The notes under the pieces are model-generated. The model did no database searches, was not told where the DNA came from, and saw nothing but the letters and a program-made list of their open reading frames with translations. 64,000 nt of DNA from Acholoe squamosa (taxonomy: Eukaryota; Annelida; Polychaeta; Phyllodocida; Polynoidae), in the NCBI GenBank assembly GCA_949317995.1, contig OX439047.1, positions 2,342,501 to 2,406,500 of the forward strand, in the 5' to 3' direction. Position numbers and translations under genes: made by a program. Of this stretch, positions 63,822 through 64,000 are shown piece by piece. The first letter of the stretch is position 1. Every line of letters starts with the position of its first letter.

Positions 63822-64000
63822 TTCTACCTTAGCCTCAAAAGACCCACAGGAGTCTATGACATGAAGTCTACCTTAGCCACAAAACATTTACAGGAGTCTA
63901 TGACATGAAGTCTACCTTAGTCACAAAACATCTACAGGACTATATGACATGAAGTCTACCTTAGCCACAAAACATCTACAGGACTCTATGACATGAAGTC
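63822..64000. repeat. 44-bp tandem repeat (runs off the window)
   Basis: About four units of AGTCTACCTTAGCCACAAAA plus CATCTACAGGACTCTATGACATGA, continuing past the right edge. Confidence 0.9.

Overview
This window is animal nuclear DNA. A minus-strand, exon-intron host gene made of kringle domains carries a 45.6-kb nest of LTR retrotransposons in one intron. Intron-containing kringle exons, abundant minisatellites and env-bearing Ty3/gypsy elements fit a marine invertebrate, perhaps a mollusc or another lophotrochozoan; that placement is inference.

Host layout, in transcription order from right to left: a kringle split over 63486-63609 and 60175-60302; a single-exon kringle at 59594-59845; a kringle split over 57716-57881 and 53633-53721; a Pro-rich linker exon at 51439-51507; then, past the retroelement nest, a kringle exon at 3099-3353, a Thr/Lys/Pro linker exon at 2872-2931 and a kringle exon at 2107-2358. 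Outer exon boundaries are phase 1-1, so the modules can be duplicated without frame loss. Introns are full of decayed kringle half-exons and large tandem arrays (units of about 69/75, 126, 32, 51 and 36 bp). Most arrays begin at an exon edge, and most carry a copy of the splice junction in every unit.

Retroelement nest: element B (plus strand, 4225-49852, LTRs 1330 bp, target duplication GTAC) contains element A (minus strand, 6718-36461, LTRs 1347/1341 bp, duplication GCCC) inside its gag. A belongs to the same family as B and contains a composite of element C (minus strand, 11473-24869, identical 419-bp LTRs) and a 711-bp miniature LTR element (plus strand, 24876-25586, identical 221-bp LTRs) inside its env. 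A and B encode gag, pol and an F-type env-like protein, plus a conserved antisense ORF between env and the 3' LTR. C encodes gag, pol and a large third ORF with zinc-finger-like motifs. B carries a nonsense codon in gag, one in pol and a 1-base frameshift in env. In A, only env is broken, by the composite.

Most notable: (1) each LTR of the miniature element contains a complete tRNA-like gene (A box, B box, TTTT), and the primer-binding site just downstream of the 5' LTR is complementary to the 3' end of that same tRNA-like RNA, so the element appears to encode its own reverse-transcription primer. (2) C and the miniature element are joined head to head at their U3 ends, with a few leftover polypurine-tract bases of each, and the pair is flanked by one 4-bp duplication (CACC). 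This suggests that both cDNAs were present in one particle, were joined, and were integrated through one U5 end of each, which would make C the autonomous helper.
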